DNA of 64,000 bases from SG8-30 sp963715485 (GTDB taxonomy: Bacteria; Pseudomonadota; Gammaproteobacteria; Steroidobacterales; Steroidobacteraceae), in the NCBI GenBank assembly GCA_963715485.1, contig OY970244.1:1426001-1490000 (forward strand). The letters are read 5' to 3'. Of the stretch, positions 8,586 to 17,354 are shown one piece after another. The translations under genes and the position numbers were made by a program. The number at the start of each line of letters is the position of its first letter. The first letter of the stretch is position 1. Under the pieces are notes generated by a model. That model did no database searches. It saw only the letters and a list, made by a program, of their open reading frames with translations, and was not told where the DNA came from.

Positions 8586-9412
8586 GCGAACCTCACCGGG
8601 TACAGGATCGGCCTGCTGGGCGCCGCGTCCGACAGAAATGCCGGAATCTGCAGGTCCAGCAGATACCAGCCATCGCGAATGGTGGGCGCGACAAATGCCA
8701 GTTCCGTGATGCTGGCGTGTGGCCGGCGCGCTTCCGAGGCCCGCCGGCTGCCCGGAGGCAGGCCGAAGAAGACCCGATGTGCCGTCAGGCGTCCGTGGTC
8801 CTCGGCGCGATCGACTGAAGGGACGTCGAGGACCAGATGTTCCACGCCTTGGTCTACCAACAGTTCCGCCGCTTCGCGCGTGAGGAATGGGGCCGGGGAG
8901 GATCCTACATAGCGGTGCGACATGCGCTCGACGCTGTTTGGCAGGGTGCGAATCACCATCGCGCATGGCGACAGGCCACCCGCCTCGTGAGCGGCCAGTC
9001 CCGCGGCAATGGCCGCGGAGGTGATGAGCTGATCGCCTGGCTGGGGCGGCGGGTCGGAACCCTCGTTGCTCGACGCGGCCTGCGCCGGACTAATGGACAA
9101 TACCACCGCAAGGAACATGCCACCGCGCAGGGTCTCGGAAACACAGATCCGGTCATCGGTAACGTGGCCGACGCACTCGGTATGGGTGCCATTGCAGTGC
9201 GGAGCCAGGGTGACCTGCTCGCAGTTGCAACCGCCACCCTCGCGAGTGTCGCCGACGAATGCCGTCGTTCGAAGGGGATGGGCGCTGGCCGGGGCCGACT
9301 GGTAGAACGCCGGCTGCGGCCCGTTGAAGTCCAGCGGGATGGCAATGGGCAATGGATCTGCCAGGTCGGCGAGCAGGCGTCGTCCTTCCTGTTCGAAGTG
9401 CATGACCGTCAT
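8582..9412 (-). CDS. Cyclase-family metal hydrolase, probable kynurenine formamidase (KynB-like)
   Basis: 276 residues of the cyclase family (Pfam Cyclase), identified by the metal-binding HCNGTHTECVGH, a version of the H-x-G-T-H-x-[DE]-x4-H signature. Bacterial KynB enzymes of this family hydrolyse N-formylkynurenine to kynurenine. The GTGA junction with kynU makes that role likely, but the protein is longer than typical KynB (about 210), so another ester or amide hydrolase function is possible. ATG 9412 is preferred because GGGAAACGG lies just upstream; ATG 9403 is the alternative. It is divergent from the secreted unknown at 9574. Confidence 0.75.
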   Translation of the reverse strand: MTVMHFEQEGRRLLADLADPLPIAIPLDFNGPQPAFYQSAPASAHPLRTTAFVGDTREGGGCNCEQVTLAPHCNGTHTECVGHVTDDRICVSETLRGGMFLAVVLSISPAQAASSNEGSDPPPQPGDQLITSAAIAAGLAAHEAGGLSPCAMVIRTLPNSVERMSHRYVGSSPAPFLTREAAELLVDQGVEHLVLDVPSVDRAEDHGRLTAHRVFFGLPPGSRRASEARRPHASITELAFVAPTIRDGWYLLDLQIPAFLSDAAPSRPILYPVRFA

Positions 9413-9573
9413 TACCGTTTCCCTGGCAGCCCCTGCGGGCATTATAGCCGCCAGGATGAACCTGGCTGCCGGGCGCGCGGCCGTGTCGCGGAACCTGCTG
9501 GGGACATGGCGGTCTGACCGGATGCACGCTCGTTCCTTTCTCCAGCTGTGGTCCGTTCCGGGAGGATTGCCGG

Positions 9574-10137
9574 GTGAAGTCTTGGTCATTCATGGCGCTG
9601 GTTTCGATGCTGTTGCTGACGCCCCGGCCCGGGCAGGCAGCCGGGGCCGAAGTCGCCGCAGCGTGGAAGCGCCACGATATTGAATTTGTCTACATGGGTT
9701 TCACTACCCGCTACTCCTGCGAGGGGCTCAGGGACAAGGTCCGGCTGCTACTGCAGGCGGGCGGAGCCCGCGCGGATTTCAAGGTGACTACCCGGTCCTG
9801 CGCAGCGGGTCCCGGCCAGGTAACGGAATTCCCTCGTGTCAGCATCGTGTTCTTCGCCGCGGAGATTCCCTCCGTGGGCAGCCGGGAAGCGGGCGATCCG
9901 ACGCTCGCGCGCTGGCGGGAGGTATCCCTGAGCCGGCGCAATCCTCGTGACCTGGAAATTGGCGACTGCGAACTGATCGAGCAGTTCCGGGACCGAGTGC
10001 TCCCCCGGTTCACGACCCGCAATCTCGGCGGCGACATCAACTGCGTCCCGCACCAGCTATCGGGCAGTTCTTTCAAACTGGAATACGAGGTCCTGGTCGG
10101 CCTGCAGCCAGCGGACGCAGCCTCGCCGACGCGCTGA
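9574..10137 (+). CDS. Secreted protein of unknown function
   Basis: 187 residues with a typical signal peptide (basic start, hydrophobic core, likely cleavage after GQA near residue 22). The mature part is a mixed alpha/beta sequence with four cysteines (CEG, RSCAAG, GDCEL, INCVP) that could form two disulfides in the periplasm. I do not recognise the family. GTG 9574 is chosen because GGAGG lies eight bases upstream; an ATG is also available at codon 7. Its stop abuts the end of convergent apaH, with no spacer. Codon use looks like the neighbours. Confidence 0.7.
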   Translation: MKSWSFMALVSMLLLTPRPGQAAGAEVAAAWKRHDIEFVYMGFTTRYSCEGLRDKVRLLLQAGGARADFKVTTRSCAAGPGQVTEFPRVSIVFFAAEIPSVGSREAGDPTLARWREVSLSRRNPRDLEIGDCELIEQFRDRVLPRFTTRNLGGDINCVPHQLSGSSFKLEYEVLVGLQPADAASPTR

Positions 10138-10968
10138 TCAATCCCTGCCGGGCCGGCGATGCCCTGTGCAATCGAGCATTACCGGCTGCTCTTCCCGATC
10201 GAGTCGCGACGCACACAGGTGCCCGCCCCAGACACAGCCAGCATCAAGGCACATGACACCGTCCTCGCGAAAGTAGCCAAGCGTGGACCAGTGGCCAAAC
10301 ACGATTCTTTCGCCGCGGCTGGCCCGTCCTGGATGCCGGAACCATGGAATCGCGTGGGCAGGCGCCTCGCCGGGCGGCCCTTTCAGTTTCATCAGCATGT
10401 TGCCGCTGGCGTCGACGTAGCGCAGCCGTGTGCAGCAATTGATCACGAAGCGCAGCCGGTCCACGCCGTTGAGCCCGGCCGACCAGCGTCGCGGCTCGTC
10501 GCCATACATTTCGGCAAAGACCGCGGCTGGGTCGCCCGCCAGCGCGGCCGACACTTCGCGCGAGCAGGACTCGGCGGTGTCAAGGTCCCAGTCAGGTGCG
10601 AGTCCCGCGTGCACCATGGTCCAGCCGAGCCCAGGGTCGCGATGCAGTAAAGGGCGGGCGACGAGCCACTGCAGTAGCTCTTCGCCATCCGGAGCCGTCA
10701 GCACCTGCCTGGCATGGCGGTCGAGCGCGGTGTCCTTGCAGCCCGTGGCGACCGCAAGCAGATGCAGGTCGTGGTTGCCAAGAACGGCAATGGCCGCGTC
10801 GCCGAGCTTGCGCACGAAGCGCAGCGTGCCCAGCGAGTCCGGTCCGCGATTGACCAGATCCCCGGTCAGCCACAAGCGGTCGCAGGCAGGATCAAAGCGC
10901 AAACGGTCCAGCAGCCTCCGCAACTCGTCGTAGCAGCCCTGGATGTCGCCGACTGCATAGACTGCCAT
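10138..10968 (-). CDS. apaH: Bis(5'-nucleosyl)-tetraphosphatase, symmetrical
   Basis: Hydrolyses diadenosine tetraphosphate to two ADP and can remove Np4 caps from RNA. The 276-residue protein shows the metallophosphoesterase motifs in order: GDIQGCYDEL (residues 7-16), GDLVNRGPDSL and GNHDLHLLA. E. coli ApaH has 280 residues. It is the last gene of the leftward surA-pdxA-rsmA-usp-apaG-apaH string, 15 bases after apaG, and its end abuts the convergent secreted unknown. Confidence 0.95.
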   Translation of the reverse strand: MAVYAVGDIQGCYDELRRLLDRLRFDPACDRLWLTGDLVNRGPDSLGTLRFVRKLGDAAIAVLGNHDLHLLAVATGCKDTALDRHARQVLTAPDGEELLQWLVARPLLHRDPGLGWTMVHAGLAPDWDLDTAESCSREVSAALAGDPAAVFAEMYGDEPRRWSAGLNGVDRLRFVINCCTRLRYVDASGNMLMKLKGPPGEAPAHAIPWFRHPGRASRGERIVFGHWSTLGYFREDGVMCLDAGCVWGGHLCASRLDREEQPVMLDCTGHRRPGRD

Positions 10969-10983
10969 CAGGATGCGGGCACC

Positions 10984-11364
10984 TTAGTGAATCGTTCCCG
11001 GCATCGCCAGCGTGAAGGGAGCAATCGGGGCGTCAAAGCTGATGCCGTCGTCGCCGAGCATCTCGTAGCTGCCTTCCATCGCGCCGACCGGCGTCTCCAG
11101 GATGGCGCCTGAGGTATAGCGGAAACCCTGACCCGGCTTGAGGTAAGGCTGCTCTCCGACCACGCCGTCACCGCGGACCTCCTGCACCTTGCCATTGGCG
11201 TCGGTGATCAGCCAGTGACGCTTGAGCAGACGTGCCGGCACCTCGCCTTCGTTTCGGATCGTAATTGTGTAGGCAAAGACGAACCGGCTCTCGTGTGGAT
11301 TCGACTGGTTCTCCAGGTAGCGGGTGTCCACGTCGACGGAAATGTTGTGGCGGGTCTGATCCAT
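10984..11364 (-). CDS. apaG: ApaG (DUF525) protein
   Basis: 126 residues, matching E. coli ApaG (125) in length and sequence style: an immunoglobulin-like beta sandwich with YTITIRNEGEVPARLL and a glycine-rich PGQGFRYTSG turn near the middle. The ApaG/DUF525 domain is linked to Co2+ resistance and Mg2+ efflux phenotypes in Salmonella, but its biochemistry is unsettled. It sits just before apaH, the conserved order, and downstream of a universal stress gene not present in the E. coli operon. Confidence 0.94.
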   Translation of the reverse strand: MDQTRHNISVDVDTRYLENQSNPHESRFVFAYTITIRNEGEVPARLLKRHWLITDANGKVQEVRGDGVVGEQPYLKPGQGFRYTSGAILETPVGAMEGSYEMLGDDGISFDAPIAPFTLAMPGTIH

Positions 11365-11404
11365 GACTTGGCCGCTCTCTGGCTCGATGAATGGTCAGCT
11401 GCGT

Positions 11405-11836
11405 TCAGCGCAGGCGCACTGCGAGAAGGTCGCAGGGTGCTGCATGCAGCACCGTGTCCTCGGTGAAGTTCACCAGGATCGAGAGGCCATGCCGCTCGCG
11501 ACTGCCGAGGATGATCAGGTCGATACCCTGCTCCTGTGCCTCACGCACGATCTCGGCCTTGATGTTGCCCGTTGCTACGCTTCGTGGCGCGCCGTCGAGC
11601 CCAAGCTTGGTGGCCAACGCCGCCAGCCGTTCCCTTGCCCGGGCCACGAGTTCTTCCTCTATCTGTACGGCAGGCAGCAGCGTTTCCCCCATCGGCTCGA
11701 CCGGCACGTACTCGACCACATGCAGTAGCGAGAGTTCGGCGCCGCAACTCGCCGCGATGGCACGCGCACGCGTGGCAATCTGCTCACTATCCTCGGTCAG
11801 GTCGATGACCAGGAGAATCTTCGAATACACACCCAT
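11405..11836 (-). CDS. Universal stress protein (UspA family)
   Basis: 143-residue single-domain Usp: N-terminal YSKILLVIDLTEDSEQ, and a C-terminal nucleotide loop ILGSRERHGLSIL followed by a late NFTEDTVLHAAPCDLLAVR. The family G-2x-G-9x-G-S/T ATP site appears degenerate here (G-S-R-E-R-H-G), so ATP binding is uncertain. ATG 11836 is chosen because GGAG lies upstream; upstream codons lack family homology. It interrupts the usual rsmA-apaG adjacency and so may be co-transcribed with that operon. Confidence 0.9.
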   Translation of the reverse strand: MGVYSKILLVIDLTEDSEQIATRARAIAASCGAELSLLHVVEYVPVEPMGETLLPAVQIEEELVARARERLAALATKLGLDGAPRSVATGNIKAEIVREAQEQGIDLIILGSRERHGLSILVNFTEDTVLHAAPCDLLAVRLR

Positions 11837-11884
11837 GGCGCACTCCGTGGTGTCAACGCGGCAGGCAGCTGCCGTAATGGCCAA

Positions 11885-12676
11885 TTATACGTCCACCCGG
11901 GGCACCGGCGTTGCCGCAAGGGCCGCAAATTCCGCCGGGCTCAGGGTTTCGGCGCGGCGTCCGGGGTCGATTCCGGTCTCTGCGAAGCCTGCCCCGTCGA
12001 CCAGGCCACGCAGGGAGTTTCTCAGTGTCTTGCGCCGCATCGAGAATGCGCTGGCCACGACGCGTGCAAATCGTTCCCGATCGGGCAGCGGGAAGGGCGG
12101 GGCGGGGAGTGGCACCAGCCTGGCCACCGCCGACTCCACCCGTGGTGGCGGGGTAAAGGCACCGGCCCCGACCTTGAACAGGCGCTCCACGCGGCAGGCC
12201 ACCGCCAGCATGACCGTCAATCGTCCGTAGTCCTTGCCGCCGGGCCTCGCAGCCATACGGTCAACGACCTCCTTCTGCAACATGAAGTGCATGTCCTGAA
12301 TCCTGTCGGCGGACGCCAGCAGGTGGAACAGAAGCGGTGTGGAGATGTTATACGGCAGGTTGCCGCATACCCTGAGTGGTGAACCGTCCCCGGCCAGCTG
12401 TCGGAAGTCCAGCTCGAGAACGTCGGCGTTGTGGACGACCAGTTCGCCCAGTCCCTCGCAGCGCTGTCGGAGAATCGGGATCACATCGCGGTCGATCTCG
12501 ATGACCTCGATGCGCCCGGTGCGCTCGAGCACTGGCGCAGTCAAGGCGCCCAGGCCCGGCCCGATTTCGACCAACCGTTCGCCCGGCCGTGGATCGATGG
12601 CGTCGACGATGCGACCGATTACGGTTCGGTCGTGCAGGAAATGCTGGCCGAATCGCTTCCGCGGGCGATGACTCAA
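11885..12676 (-). CDS. rsmA: 16S rRNA dimethyladenosine transferase
   Basis: Dimethylates A1518 and A1519 of 16S rRNA, a late 30S assembly checkpoint. It has 263 residues (E. coli KsgA 273), with the N-terminal KRFGQHFL, SAM motif VEIGPGLGALT and catalytic NLPYN at 106-110. No ATG is in frame near the N-terminus; TTG 12676 is taken as the start because it forms TTGA with the pdxA stop and places the first homologous residues at once. This makes translational coupling to pdxA likely. Confidence 0.93.
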   Translation of the reverse strand: MSHRPRKRFGQHFLHDRTVIGRIVDAIDPRPGERLVEIGPGLGALTAPVLERTGRIEVIEIDRDVIPILRQRCEGLGELVVHNADVLELDFRQLAGDGSPLRVCGNLPYNISTPLLFHLLASADRIQDMHFMLQKEVVDRMAARPGGKDYGRLTVMLAVACRVERLFKVGAGAFTPPPRVESAVARLVPLPAPPFPLPDRERFARVVASAFSMRRKTLRNSLRGLVDGAGFAETGIDPGRRAETLSPAEFAALAATPVPRVDV

Positions 12677-13650
12677 GAGATCATCCCGCAGGCGAGCCGC
12701 AGCGCGGCCTCCAGGCTGCCGCAGTCCGCGCGCCCACTGGCGGCCAGGTCGAGTGCCGTGCCGTGGTCTACCGAGGTTCGGACGACCGGCAGTCCCAGCG
12801 TGACGTTGACCCCATGGCCGAACCCCGCATGCTTGATGACGGGCAGGCCCTGGTCGTGGAACATCGCCAGCACCGCATCGCCACTGGCAATCGACGTCCG
12901 GGTAAACGCCGTATCGGCTGGCAGCGGTCCCCGCGCGTCGATGCCGAGCGCGCGAGCCTCGGCTATCGCCGGCGCAATTACGTCGATTTCCTCGCGTCCA
13001 AGATGTCCAGATTCGCCGGCGTGTGGATTCAGGCCGCAAACCAGGATCCGCGGTGCTGCCAGGCGGAAGCGCGATCTCAGCCCCTGGTCAAGGACGGCCA
13101 GGGTCTCCACCAGCATGGACCGGTTGATCGCCCCCGGAACCGCGCTCAGCGGAAGGTGGGTCGTAGCCAGCGCGACCCGGAGTTGCCCAGCGACCAGCAG
13201 CATGACCGGTCGTGCACAGCCCAGCCTGGCGGCCAGGTACTCGGTATGGCCGGAGAACGCGATTCCCGAGTCATTGATGACTCCCTTGTGCACGGGAGCC
13301 GTGACCATCGCGGCAAACTCGCCGGTTGCGCAGCGGTCGGCGGCGGCGTCGAGAAGGGCGAGCACGTAGCCGGCATTATCCGGATGCAGTTGACCTGGAA
13401 CAGCGGGCCTGGTCAGCTGCCGTGCCAGAACCTGGATGCGTCCCGCCCGGTGGGCGCGCGGCGGCAGCGTCGGATCGTAGTTTTCGAGGGCGACGGAGAG
13501 GCCGAGCGTCCGCGCCCTGGACTCGAGCATGTCAGGGTCGCCAGCCAGCACCAGAGCGCAAGGCCAGTCACGATCTGCAACCGCGAGACACAGATCGGGG
13601 CCGACGCCCGCGGGTTCGCCAGAGGTCAGCACGAGGCGCTGCACTGTCAT
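12673..13650 (-). CDS. pdxA: 4-hydroxythreonine-4-phosphate dehydrogenase
   Basis: NAD-dependent oxidation of 4-phosphohydroxy-L-threonine in pyridoxal 5'-phosphate synthesis. The 325-residue protein carries the N-terminal LTSGEPAGVGPDL, the metal-binding APVHKGVIN and GHTEYLA region, LNPHAGESGHLG, and MFHDQGLPVIK; all are PdxA hallmarks. It lies between surA and rsmA, the common gammaproteobacterial order, and overlaps rsmA by four bases. PLP is used by several window enzymes (kynU, gabT, dat). Confidence 0.96.
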   Translation of the reverse strand: MTVQRLVLTSGEPAGVGPDLCLAVADRDWPCALVLAGDPDMLESRARTLGLSVALENYDPTLPPRAHRAGRIQVLARQLTRPAVPGQLHPDNAGYVLALLDAAADRCATGEFAAMVTAPVHKGVINDSGIAFSGHTEYLAARLGCARPVMLLVAGQLRVALATTHLPLSAVPGAINRSMLVETLAVLDQGLRSRFRLAAPRILVCGLNPHAGESGHLGREEIDVIAPAIAEARALGIDARGPLPADTAFTRTSIASGDAVLAMFHDQGLPVIKHAGFGHGVNVTLGLPVVRTSVDHGTALDLAASGRADCGSLEAALRLACGMIS

Positions 13651-13668
13651 GCCCGACCCCCGTGATCG

Positions 13669-13694
13669 CGCATGCGGCCGGCAGGCCGCATGCG
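13669..13694. repeat. Perfect 11-bp inverted repeat between surA and pdxA
   Basis: CGCATGCGGCC and its exact complement flank a four-base GGCA spacer, in the 45-base gap directly after the surA stop. The stem is strong, but no T-run follows on the leftward strand, so it is more likely an mRNA stabiliser or attenuator between surA and pdxA than a classic terminator. Confidence 0.6.
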
Positions 13695-13695
13695 T

Positions 13696-15003
13696 TCAAG
13701 TGCCGCGGTACTCGACGTATGCCTCGTCGCGCAGCTGACGCAGCCAGAGTTCCGTTTCCTCGTCGGCCTTGCTCTCACGCAGCGCCGAGAAAACCCGTTC
13801 CCGCCGCACTTCGTCGCTCTGGTCATGGAAGCGCTTGCCGAGCAGTTGCACGATATGCCAGCCATACTGGGTGCGAAACGGTTCACTGATCTCGTTTTCC
13901 TGGAGCGCGCCCAACGCCGCGTCGAACTCGGGAACGAAGGTACCCGGTGCGGTCCAGCCGAGGTCGCCCCCCTGGGCGGCGGAGCCAGGATCCTCCGAGG
14001 TGATGCTGGCGAGCGCCGCGAAGTCCTCACCCGCGAGGATGCGGGTCCGCAGTTCCTCGAGGCGCTGTCGCGTGGTCGCGTCGTCCTGGACCTCTGTGGG
14101 CCGCAACAGGACATGGCGCGCGTGAACCTGCTCGACCACCATCGGGACATCGCCGCCGCGGATGCCTTCCAGCTTGACGATGTGAAAGCCGGTCGGCGTG
14201 CGCATTGGCGGTGTCACCTGGCCGGGCTCCAGCTTGACCACTTCCTCGGCTATGAACTGCGGCAGCTGGGCCACTCTGCGCCAGCCGAGCTTGCCGCGCT
14301 CGAGTGCCGACTGCGCCTGCGAATAGGTGATGGCAAGCTGGCCGAAATCCTCGCCCGCGACCGCGCGCTGCTGGATCTCCTGGGCACGGCGCTCGACCTC
14401 GCCCATTTGCGCTGCCGTGGCAGATTCGGGCAGTGACAGCAGGATGTGCGAGACGTCGAATTCGACGTTCTCGTCCGCCTGGCCCGCCTGGCGCTCGAGC
14501 GCCTGCTCGAGTTCCCGCGGAGAGACGTAAATGCGGGCCAGCACGTCGCGCTGGCGCAGCAGGCTGAGCGTGATCTCGCGCCGCATGTCCTCGCGATAGC
14601 CGGCGTAGTCTATGCCCTGCCGGGCCATCGCCATCGGCATCTGGTCGAAGGGGATATTGTTGCGCTCGGCGACGTCGCGCAGTGCGGCATTGAGCATCTC
14701 GTCGGATACCTTGATTCCCAGCCGCTCGGCCCGCTGCGCCTGGATTTCCTGCAGCACCAGTCGCTCGAGGACCTGCTGTCGGATTACCTGGTCCGGTGGC
14801 ATCTGGCCCTCCTGCTCCCTGAGGCGGGCGACGATGGACTCAACCTGCTGGTCGACCTGACTCTTGAGGACAATGCCCTCGTTGACCACTGCGGCGATCT
14901 TGTCGAGCTGCTGGCCACGGGTGGAAAGTTCCTGCGTCTGGGGGTACGTCGCTGGGGAAACGAGCAAAAGGGCCAGGGAGAGGGATGGAATCAGGTATTT
15001 CAT
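13696..15003 (-). CDS. surA: Periplasmic chaperone / peptidyl-prolyl isomerase SurA
   Basis: Escorts unfolded outer-membrane proteins to the BAM complex. The 435-residue protein (E. coli 428) has a signal peptide (cleavage near residue 22), an N-terminal helical chaperone domain starting at QLDKIAAVVNEGIV, and two parvulin domains beginning near residue 182 (EFDVSHILLSLP) and residue 295 (HARHVLLRP). It is 15 bases downstream of lptD, whose product is a known SurA client, so the two are probably one operon. Confidence 0.96.
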   Translation of the reverse strand: MKYLIPSLSLALLLVSPATYPQTQELSTRGQQLDKIAAVVNEGIVLKSQVDQQVESIVARLREQEGQMPPDQVIRQQVLERLVLQEIQAQRAERLGIKVSDEMLNAALRDVAERNNIPFDQMPMAMARQGIDYAGYREDMRREITLSLLRQRDVLARIYVSPRELEQALERQAGQADENVEFDVSHILLSLPESATAAQMGEVERRAQEIQQRAVAGEDFGQLAITYSQAQSALERGKLGWRRVAQLPQFIAEEVVKLEPGQVTPPMRTPTGFHIVKLEGIRGGDVPMVVEQVHARHVLLRPTEVQDDATTRQRLEELRTRILAGEDFAALASITSEDPGSAAQGGDLGWTAPGTFVPEFDAALGALQENEISEPFRTQYGWHIVQLLGKRFHDQSDEVRRERVFSALRESKADEETELWLRQLRDEAYVEYRGT

Positions 15004-15018
15004 GTGCTTACGTGCGGT

Positions 15019-17301
15019 TCAGGGCAGGGCGTCCGGGTCGCGGGAGTATCCACGAATGCCCCGCTCGAGGAAAGTGGCGGACGTCGTTCCGACCGACGAG
15101 AGCCCCTTGAGTTCCAGCTGCAGCGCCACGGAGGTGTCCTGGGAGCCGGTACGATTCGAGATGTACCGGCGGGCTACGACACGCAGCCGCCAGCAACAAG
15201 ATTCGTATTCCACGCCCGCAAAGGCGTCGAGGCTCTGCGCGTCCTTCACGGAATAGACGTACCGGGCGTAGACGGTCCACTCGCGGTCGACATGCCAGGC
15301 AGCCGAACCTTCCCATTGCTCGACCCGGCCTTCGCGATAGCGATAGTCCAGGTTCACCACCGTGTCGCTGCGCGGACGATACTGCACGCCGGCCTGCCCG
15401 AGGATGGTGTTCGAGGCGTGCGGGTCCCACTGCATCGCCAGGTCTACACTCCAGTTCCGGTAGGCGGATAGCTCGAGCTCGGCAATCAGGTCGGACGAGG
15501 CGCGCCGTTCGGGCAGTTCACCGGGAAGCGTGACGCGGGAGTCGTCGAAGAAGTACTGCTGGCCAATGGTCGCGGCGAGGTACTGTCGGCCGCTGCCAGC
15601 GTCGAGCAGTCGGGTGGTGAATCCGACCGCCACCTGGTTCGCGTCGGCAAGCCGGTCTGCACCGACATACCGGTCCGCACGAAACAGTTGCACCATGTCG
15701 AGTTCGGGGAGTCCCGTGTCGAAGATCGGCAGGTCGTCCTGTTCACGGTAGGGAATCCAGGAATAAAGCGCTCGCGGCTCGAGTGTCTGGATCAGCTTGC
15801 CGCGGGAGCCGGCAGGCCGATCGAATACCAGGCCAGCATCGACCGTGACCGCGGGTGCGGCCCGCGATGGCGAGTCGGAGCTGCCCGGCGCCGTCTGGTC
15901 GAGCTGGTAGGCCGTGTAACGATAGCTGGCCGAAGGATCGAGGAAATATCCAGGAGCACGAAGTGGCCAGGAGACTCGCGGCTCGACGTCCATCCTGGTG
16001 CCGACGACGCCCTCGTCGCGCTGGAAATGCACGAGTTCGCCCGACAAGCCGGCGACCAGGCCGCTGGCGGCAACCGGCCAGGCGCCCGCGAAGACCAGCT
16101 GGGGTACACGCGAGTACGGGCGATCGAGCGGAGCGATCGTTCGATCGATGGTCTGGAAGTTCTGTAGCAATCCTTCGGCGCTCCAACCGGAACCCAGGTA
16201 CTGGAGCAGTATCCTCCGCTCGAGGTAGGTGATGCTGGTGCCTTCCGGACCGCGGGCGAAGTCTTCGAAGTATCGACTGTCGCTGGCATCCTCGAGGCTT
16301 GCGGACAACCTGAGCGAATCCGTGAAATCGGTCAGGTGGCGCAGCTGCAGGTAACCGCGGTCACGATCCGCTTGCCGGTCGGACGGCAAGTAGCGGCCGT
16401 CGATGCGCCCGCGGCTGCGTTTGGTGAGGTAGCGGAAATTGCCGCTGAGCTCGATGCCACGGTTGCTGAACAGGCTTGGTTTCAGCGTCGCGTCATAGTT
16501 GGACGCCAGGTTGAAGTAATAGGGAATGCCGAACTCGAAGCCATTGCTGCTGGACGTGCCGATGCTCGGGAACAGGAACCCCGACTTGCGGGCGTCACCC
16601 GCGGGAAAGGAAATGTACGGGGCGTACAGCAGCGGAACGCCCTTGAAGTCGAGGCGTACGTTGCGACCGGTGCCTTGCTGTCGCTCGCGGTCGATCTCGA
16701 TGGACGATGCCTTGAACAACCAGTCGTCGTTACCAGCCGGGCAGGTGGTGAACACGACGTCCTGCAGAGCCAGGTTTCCTTCCGGCGACAGCGCCAGTTC
16801 GCCGGCGGACCCGCGTGCGGGCCGGGTGGGCAGCTCGAACTCGGTTTCCGTGAAGCTGCCGCCGCGTCCGCCGCTCCAGGTGCCGGTTGCGCCGCGGATA
16901 CGCACCTCGGGATCGCGGTATTCGACGTCGCCCTCGACCTTGAATGAACGGCTGGCCGCTTCGTAGGTGGCGGTTTCGGCCGAGAGCGTTCGGTCTCCCT
17001 GGCGGACCGTGACCTGCCCAAGCAGTGACGCGTCCCCTGAACGGCCCACCTCCGCCCCCTCGCTCTCGATCTGGATCGGTTCGTCAGATGGATCAACCGT
17101 CGGGGCACCCGGCGCGGCAAGACCAGCCGGCGCCGCCTCCGGGTCGGCCGGTGCCGGGCAATCGGTTGCCCGAACCTCCGCAACGAGGCTACATGACAGC
17201 GTTGCGGCAAGTGTTCTGGCAAGGAAAGGAGTCAATGGTGCTTGCTTCCCGCGGGCTGCGTATCGGACGAAGCTCCCCGGGGGCGGAGAGGCCGCCTGCA
17301 C
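15019..17301 (-). CDS. lptD: LPS-assembly protein LptD
   Basis: Outer-membrane beta-barrel that inserts lipopolysaccharide with LptE. The 760-residue protein has a signal sequence ending near VRA (residue 45), an N-terminal OstA/LptA-like domain (about 75-200) and a C-terminal barrel. Four cysteines match the two disulfides needed for LptD assembly: C48, C187 and the adjacent pair C702-C703 (SCCW). The start is uncertain: GTG 17301 gives a long n-region, while TTG 17235 gives a shorter signal peptide. It is divergent from amgK. The final residues are variable and do not show a clear aromatic C-terminal barrel signal. Confidence 0.93.
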   Translation of the reverse strand: MQAASPPPGSFVRYAARGKQAPLTPFLARTLAATLSCSLVAEVRATDCPAPADPEAAPAGLAAPGAPTVDPSDEPIQIESEGAEVGRSGDASLLGQVTVRQGDRTLSAETATYEAASRSFKVEGDVEYRDPEVRIRGATGTWSGGRGGSFTETEFELPTRPARGSAGELALSPEGNLALQDVVFTTCPAGNDDWLFKASSIEIDRERQQGTGRNVRLDFKGVPLLYAPYISFPAGDARKSGFLFPSIGTSSSNGFEFGIPYYFNLASNYDATLKPSLFSNRGIELSGNFRYLTKRSRGRIDGRYLPSDRQADRDRGYLQLRHLTDFTDSLRLSASLEDASDSRYFEDFARGPEGTSITYLERRILLQYLGSGWSAEGLLQNFQTIDRTIAPLDRPYSRVPQLVFAGAWPVAASGLVAGLSGELVHFQRDEGVVGTRMDVEPRVSWPLRAPGYFLDPSASYRYTAYQLDQTAPGSSDSPSRAAPAVTVDAGLVFDRPAGSRGKLIQTLEPRALYSWIPYREQDDLPIFDTGLPELDMVQLFRADRYVGADRLADANQVAVGFTTRLLDAGSGRQYLAATIGQQYFFDDSRVTLPGELPERRASSDLIAELELSAYRNWSVDLAMQWDPHASNTILGQAGVQYRPRSDTVVNLDYRYREGRVEQWEGSAAWHVDREWTVYARYVYSVKDAQSLDAFAGVEYESCCWRLRVVARRYISNRTGSQDTSVALQLELKGLSSVGTTSATFLERGIRGYSRDPDALP

Positions 17302-17322
17302 GGGGTCGCTTTCGACACAGTT

Positions 17323-17328
17323 TATAAT
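17323..17328 (+). promoter_or_regulatory. Perfect TATAAT -10 box before amgK
   Basis: A consensus TATAAT lies 26 bases before the amgK ATG, in the 53-base gap between divergent lptD and amgK. No convincing -35 hexamer is seen 17 bases upstream. The reverse strand reads TTATAAAC here, so it could also serve lptD. Confidence 0.5.
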
Positions 17329-17354
17329 GATGAGTCTGTTCGCGTCCTCACATC

